In this document: positions 21,315-23,640 of the stretch, in pieces | Position numbering within the stretch: the first letter of the stretch is position 1 | Layout: every line of letters starts with the position of its first letter | DNA from: a virus | Direction: 5' to 3' (one strand) | Virus record (IMG/VR): IMGVR_UViG_3300025098_000295 | Coordinates: 1 to 23,640 of that record | DNA length: 23,640 nt | Made by a program: the position numbers and the translations under genes | The notes under the pieces: generated by a model | The model's database searches: none | Told to the model about the DNA's origin: nothing | What the model saw: the letters and a program-made list of their open reading frames with translations, nothing else

Positions 21315-21755
21315 ATGGATACTGAACGGGCAAAGAAGATATTGGCGGATTCGGGTATTGAGCATCCTGTATTTGCGCAGAGGCTTGGCATTAAGGCGAA
21401 TAGCTTTCGTATGAACCTGAGTATGGGACGGTTGAGTAAGAAAGCTGTGGCTTTACTCTTAGAGTTGGAAGCTGATCTGAAGGAGGACAAGGAGGACGGA
21501 CCTTCTGAGGCGGCAATGGTGAAGGAGGGAATGATCCGTCAGACTTTGGAAGTACCCTTGGAGAAAATGGGCAAGGTGTATATGTTACCCAAGAATCCGT
21601 ATTTGCGTCTTGTTGAGTTCAAGGATGGAAGCCATGGCAAGTTCAAGGCTCAACCTGGTAAGTTCGTATTGGGTGCGATTGTAAAGTTAGCCCATGAGAA
21701 GGGTGACATGTATCGCTTGGTGGGTAGGTACGACAGGAAGGATCGGTTGGTATGA
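21315..21755 (+). CDS. HTH regulator, first gene of the right operon
   Basis: 146 residues. MDTERAKKILADSGIEHPVF, AQRLGIKANSFRMNLSMGRL and SKKAVALLLELE (residues 1-52) have the spacing of an XRE/Cro-type HTH. An acidic linker (DLKEDKEDGPSE) leads to a beta-rich C-terminal part (GKVYMLPKNPYLRLVEFKDG, then KFVLGAIVKLAHEKGDMYRL) of unknown fold. It is divergent from the leftward packaging-type genes and is the first gene of the right operon, a typical site for a phage switch protein. The stop overlaps the next ATG (ATGA). Confidence 0.65.
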   Translation: MDTERAKKILADSGIEHPVFAQRLGIKANSFRMNLSMGRLSKKAVALLLELEADLKEDKEDGPSEAAMVKEGMIRQTLEVPLEKMGKVYMLPKNPYLRLVEFKDGSHGKFKAQPGKFVLGAIVKLAHEKGDMYRLVGRYDRKDRLV

Positions 21756-22051
21756 GTGAAGCCCTACAGATGTCCAGGGTGACCGGATTTCATCGAGTGT
21801 CCTGTGGTGAGTATTTGCGAGGTCAGACTGACCCGTTTGAGAAGAGTAGTCGCATACAGAAGGAACTGACCGATTGCTTGCTTGCTATCTTGGCTTTATC
21901 TGCTCCGCGAGGGGTTCCCATGTCCTGCCGGGAGATTGGAGAGTTTTGCGGCATCTCCAAGCAACGAGTCCATCAGATCGAGAAGGAAGCCATGAAGAAA
22001 CTTAGAAGTAACTCAACGGTCACCCGCAAGGAGTTTAGGCAATGGAAATAG
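21752..22051 (+). CDS. Sigma-70 region 4-like DNA-binding protein (second of two)
   Basis: 99 residues; the start overlaps the previous stop. Residues 57-85 (MSCREIGEFCGISKQRVHQI, EKEAMKKLR) match the HTH of sigma region 4.2 as does the protein at 14341, though the rest differs. The N-terminus (FHRVSCGEYLRGQTDPFEKS) and a helix (KELTDCLLAILALSAPRG) precede it. Region 2 is missing, so it is a regulator rather than a full sigma factor. It could take over host polymerase or recognise phage promoters together with the first paralogue. Confidence 0.75.
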   Translation: MSEALQMSRVTGFHRVSCGEYLRGQTDPFEKSSRIQKELTDCLLAILALSAPRGVPMSCREIGEFCGISKQRVHQIEKEAMKKLRSNSTVTRKEFRQWK

Positions 22052-22188
22052 ACAAGACTCGAATAGAGAAGGCATTAAGCGACTTAAAGACCTTAGTTGC
22101 CCAGGTTGGCAATGCCCGTGTTCGAGAACTCTACCGGAAACCACTTGAGGAATTTATCAAAGACGTAGCGAAACATTATGAAAATTGA
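22042..22188 (+). CDS. 48-residue helical protein
   Basis: ATG at 22042 preceded by AAGGAG (22028-22033), overlapping the previous gene by 10 bases. MEIDKTRIEKALSDLKTLVA, then RELYRKPLEEFIKDVAKHYE: two amphipathic helices, charged, soluble. The family is not recognised. The good SD and chain of overlaps favour a real gene. Confidence 0.6.
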   Translation: MEIDKTRIEKALSDLKTLVAQVGNARVRELYRKPLEEFIKDVAKHYEN

Positions 22189-22279
22189 CCCAATAGAACC
22201 GAACGACGATTGGATATGCGACGAGATGTGGGGAGTCGAGGAAGACGAGGATGACGAAACCGAAGAAGAGGAAGAGTGA
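22178..22279 (+). CDS. 33-residue highly acidic protein
   Basis: ATG at 22178 overlaps the previous gene by 11 bases and the next by 29. About half of the residues are Asp or Glu, ending in a run EEDEDDETEEEEE. MKIDPIEPNDDWICDEMWGV is its start. Such short acidic phage products can mimic DNA, but composition alone does not prove a role. Confidence 0.45.
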   Translation: MKIDPIEPNDDWICDEMWGVEEDEDDETEEEEE

Positions 22280-22454
22280 AAAGTTGCTTACCTTGCCCGA
22301 AGCACACAAGGCGTGGGAACGCTTTTGGAGCAATACTCGAATTCTCGGATTCACCGAGGACGAGCATGGGGAGAAGCAAGCTATTCGCACGGACGTCCAA
22401 CGAATCATGCCTGAGAACTACGGGAGTTTGAATTTTACGAACAGGAAGAAATGA
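22251..22454 (+). CDS. Small basic hypothetical protein
   Basis: 67 residues. Lys-rich start (MTKPKKRKSEKLLTLPEAHK) and AWERFWSNTRILGFTEDEHG, ending NFTNRKK. It overlaps the acidic ORF before it by 29 bases and the next start by an ATGA. Opposite charge to its two neighbours might suggest pairing between them. The family is not recognised. Confidence 0.55.
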   Translation: MTKPKKRKSEKLLTLPEAHKAWERFWSNTRILGFTEDEHGEKQAIRTDVQRIMPENYGSLNFTNRKK

Positions 22455-22627
22455 GTGAGGCCAGTAGACAGTGCATTCATGAGTTAAAAGCTTTGTTCCA
22501 TAGGTGGGAAGAGGAGAGTGACTTGGAACAGGATGACATACTAGACTGTACTAAAGACGCTTTGAATGAGTATTACGATGAAGACGTCATTGAATTCGAG
22601 TCTGAGATTGACGAGGAGGAGGAATGA
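22451..22627 (+). CDS. 58-residue acidic protein
   Basis: ATG at 22451 overlaps the previous stop. A helical start with a Trp (MSEASRQCIHELKALFHRWE) is followed by acidic text (EESDLEQDDILDCTKDALNE, ending SEIDEEEE). It resembles small phage acidic proteins of unknown role. The Glu-rich end (GAGGAGGAGGAATGA) also forms the SD of the next gene. Confidence 0.6.
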   Translation: MSEASRQCIHELKALFHRWEEESDLEQDDILDCTKDALNEYYDEDVIEFESEIDEEEE

Positions 22628-22809
22628 ACGTTCACCAACCAACTAAGAAGATAAGCTCCTGGCCGCAAATGGTTGTGCGTTTGACCAAGGAGCGGGATGA
22701 ATTGATCAAGGAGAACAAGGAACTCAGCAAGGAGAACTTGGAACTCAAGAGAAGATGTTCCGACCTATGGAGAGAACTTTCTGAGGAAAGGGCAAAGAGT
22801 GATTCGTGA
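22624..22809 (+). CDS. Small coiled-coil protein
   Basis: 61 residues with a strong SD (GGAGGAGG) and ATGA overlap. From about residue 17 it is a leucine-zipper-like coiled coil (VVRLTKERDELIKENKELSK, ENLELKRRCSDLWRELSEER). The AAGGAGAAC found twice here encodes KEN. Likely oligomeric; otherwise not recognised. Confidence 0.6.
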   Translation: MNVHQPTKKISSWPQMVVRLTKERDELIKENKELSKENLELKRRCSDLWRELSEERAKSDS

Positions 22810-23018
22810 AATGTCCACCAGGATTCAACCCGATCTTTTGGAGAAAATACGGGCGAGCAATACCCATATCAGTTGCCGAGTTACCACGGTGCGACTTGAA
22901 AAAGCTGGGTCCACCATGCTCGAAATTAAGCCCAGAGACGTTGGAACGGATACGGAGGGATGGACGGTTGGGCCGGAAGAAATCGCGGTCCAAACGCTCG
23001 AAGAAGGGATTATCGTAG
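22806..23018 (+). CDS. Alternative basic ORF in the same DNA
   Basis: 70 residues from GTG 22806, which overlaps the previous stop as GTGA. The product is Cys/Pro-containing and basic (MKCPPGFNPIFWRKYGRAIP, SPETLERIRRDGRLGRKKSR, ending KRSKKGLS). It has more G in second codon positions than usual and leaves 22 bases before the next gene, so it is the less likely of the two frames, but both could be used. Confidence 0.35.
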   Translation: MKCPPGFNPIFWRKYGRAIPISVAELPRCDLKKLGPPCSKLSPETLERIRRDGRLGRKKSRSKRSKKGLS

Positions 23019-23044
23019 GCATGGAGATCCAAGCGAGGGAATGA
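22811..23044 (+). CDS. Small hypothetical protein (favoured frame of a dual-frame region)
   Basis: 77 residues from ATG 22811, one base after the previous stop, ending in an ATGA overlap with the nuclease gene at 23041, just like its neighbours. MSTRIQPDLLEKIRASNTHI, then TMLEIKPRDVGTDTEGWTVG and EEIAVQTLEEGIIVGMEIQA is beta-rich protein-like text. First codon positions are rich in G, as in the surrounding genes. The competing frame starting at 22806 covers most of the same DNA. Confidence 0.5.
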   Translation: MSTRIQPDLLEKIRASNTHISCRVTTVRLEKAGSTMLEIKPRDVGTDTEGWTVGPEEIAVQTLEEGIIVGMEIQARE

Positions 23045-23508
23045 AGCTCACCCTCCAACCCGACGAAGTCCAGGTCTGTCAAATGATTGGCCGGATGCGT
23101 ACATTGATTGCCCGTGGAAACGGGGTGCGTGATGCGAAGATGGGCAACCAGGACGGAGCGGAAGCAGATGTGATGGGCATGATGGCGGAGTATGGATTTG
23201 CCAAGCAGATGAATGTATTCCCTGATCTTGGACTTACTCCAAGGAGCGGATCTGCGGATGGGGTAATGGCGAGTGGCAAACGCTATGACATCAAAGCATC
23301 CAAGCACAAGACCGCCCGATTGCTTTCCACCCTCAAGGTAAACCCCGACGTGGATGTTTACGTCCTTTGCGTGGTCGATGGATCGACCCTCGACTTCAAG
23401 GGATGGGCATTCAAAGAGGAACTTATTCGCGAGGAGAACAAGACCGACTTGGGACATGGGGTAGGGTATGCGCTGACGCAGGACAAGCTTAGATGGTTCG
23501 ATGCCTAA
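23041..23508 (+). CDS. PD-(D/E)XK-type nuclease (putative)
   Basis: 155 residues from ATG 23041 (overlap with the previous stop); an upstream start at 22960 would add a basic extension from another gene. EYGFAKQ with E50, SADGVM with D73 and RYDIKASKHK with D83 and K85 (residues 49-90) form a PD-(D/E)XK arrangement, followed by STLKVNPDVDVYVLCVVDGS and KGWAFKEELI, as in small phage nucleases that read DxKxT and a GWA strand. It would cut DNA during replication, recombination or packaging. AGGGA before the ATG is a weak SD. The stop lies 8 bases into the next gene. Confidence 0.65.
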   Translation: MKLTLQPDEVQVCQMIGRMRTLIARGNGVRDAKMGNQDGAEADVMGMMAEYGFAKQMNVFPDLGLTPRSGSADGVMASGKRYDIKASKHKTARLLSTLKVNPDVDVYVLCVVDGSTLDFKGWAFKEELIREENKTDLGHGVGYALTQDKLRWFDA

Positions 23509-23640
23509 GATAACCTACACGGACGAAGTAAACGCTCACTTCGGAATCCCTTGGACGGATGACTTGAAGTACGACAAGGGCGAGCTTGTCTGTGCATTAA
23601 GTCCCGAAGAGATAGATCGCTTGACCATAGAAGACCCGGA
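23501..23640 (+). CDS. Hypothetical protein (3' partial)
   Basis: ATG at 23501 overlaps the nuclease stop by 8 bases; the frame is open to the right edge (46 codons). MPKITYTDEVNAHFGIPWTD, then an acidic helix LSPEEIDRLTIEDPE. Too little is visible to name it; a continuation of the replication/nuclease operon is expected. Confidence 0.55.
   Translation, partial: MPKITYTDEVNAHFGIPWTDDLKYDKGELVCALSPEEIDRLTIEDP

Noticed and set aside
22825-23457. 210-codon leftward frame opposite the right operon
   Set aside because: Covers a chain of coupled rightward genes and lacks SD and protein-like motifs.
1-23640. CRISPR array, insertion sequence or rRNA gene
   Set aside because: No evenly spaced long repeats with spacers, no transposase or terminal inverted repeats and no rRNA-like stretch were seen.

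Overview
The window looks like about 23.6 kb of a temperate, tailed, podovirus-like phage, probably marine, in its free or circular form rather than as a prophage end. Late structural genes, an attachment site with a tyrosine recombinase, a replication/recombination operon, a leftward operon of small unknown genes, a long structured non-coding region and a rightward early operon follow one another, and the only trace of host sequence is a half tRNA gene at the presumed attP. The host cannot be named from this sequence. Recognisable Shine-Dalgarno (SD) sites occur at many genes, while several others have A/C-rich leaders without SD.

Layout. (1) Positions 1-9048, rightward: the end of a tail/stabilisation-type protein, a short tail-fibre-like protein, a small unknown protein and three large proteins interpreted as internal virion (DNA-ejection) proteins, ending at a strong terminator (9107-9135). 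(2) Positions 9150-10530: a promoter candidate, the 5' half of a tRNA-Lys(CUU) gene that is probably the attP core, and the integrase. (3) Positions 10611-10992: a small ORF, an antisense ribbon-helix-helix repressor-like gene and a G-free leader with a tandem 10-bp repeat. (4) Positions 10993-16545, rightward and tightly overlapping: an SSB-like protein, a RecE-like PD-(D/E)XK exonuclease with an added HTH, small HTH and unknown proteins, a RuvC-like resolvase, a ParB-like DGQHR protein, a sigma region 4-like protein, a tiny membrane protein, a putative helicase loader and a DnaB-type helicase. (5) Positions 19333-16806, leftward: about ten small genes, mostly translationally coupled, ending at a leftward terminator (16751-16786). 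(6) Positions 19334-20124: about 790 bases with no convincing gene but with palindromes, hairpins, a G9-C-G5 tract and 9-bp iteron-like repeats. (7) Positions 21250-20125, leftward: a possible small-terminase-like protein and an HTH-HNH endonuclease. (8) Positions 21315-23640, rightward: an HTH regulator, a second sigma region 4-like protein, several very small (some strongly acidic) coupled genes, a PD-(D/E)XK nuclease and the start of another gene.

Working together: the integrase and half-tRNA site suggest integration at a tRNA-Lys anticodon loop. SSB, exonuclease, resolvase, loader and helicase make up a recombination-replication module. The HTH, RHH and sigma-4-like proteins are the likely transcriptional switches. 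No DNA polymerase, primase, large terminase, portal, capsid or lysis gene is visible, so the genome continues beyond both ends.

The least explained features are a 10-bp motif (GTTTCTCCTT) present six times exactly and in one orientation between 16378 and 18273, a recurring SD-stop-start cassette joining genes of the leftward operon, and the structured gap at 19.4-20.1 kb.
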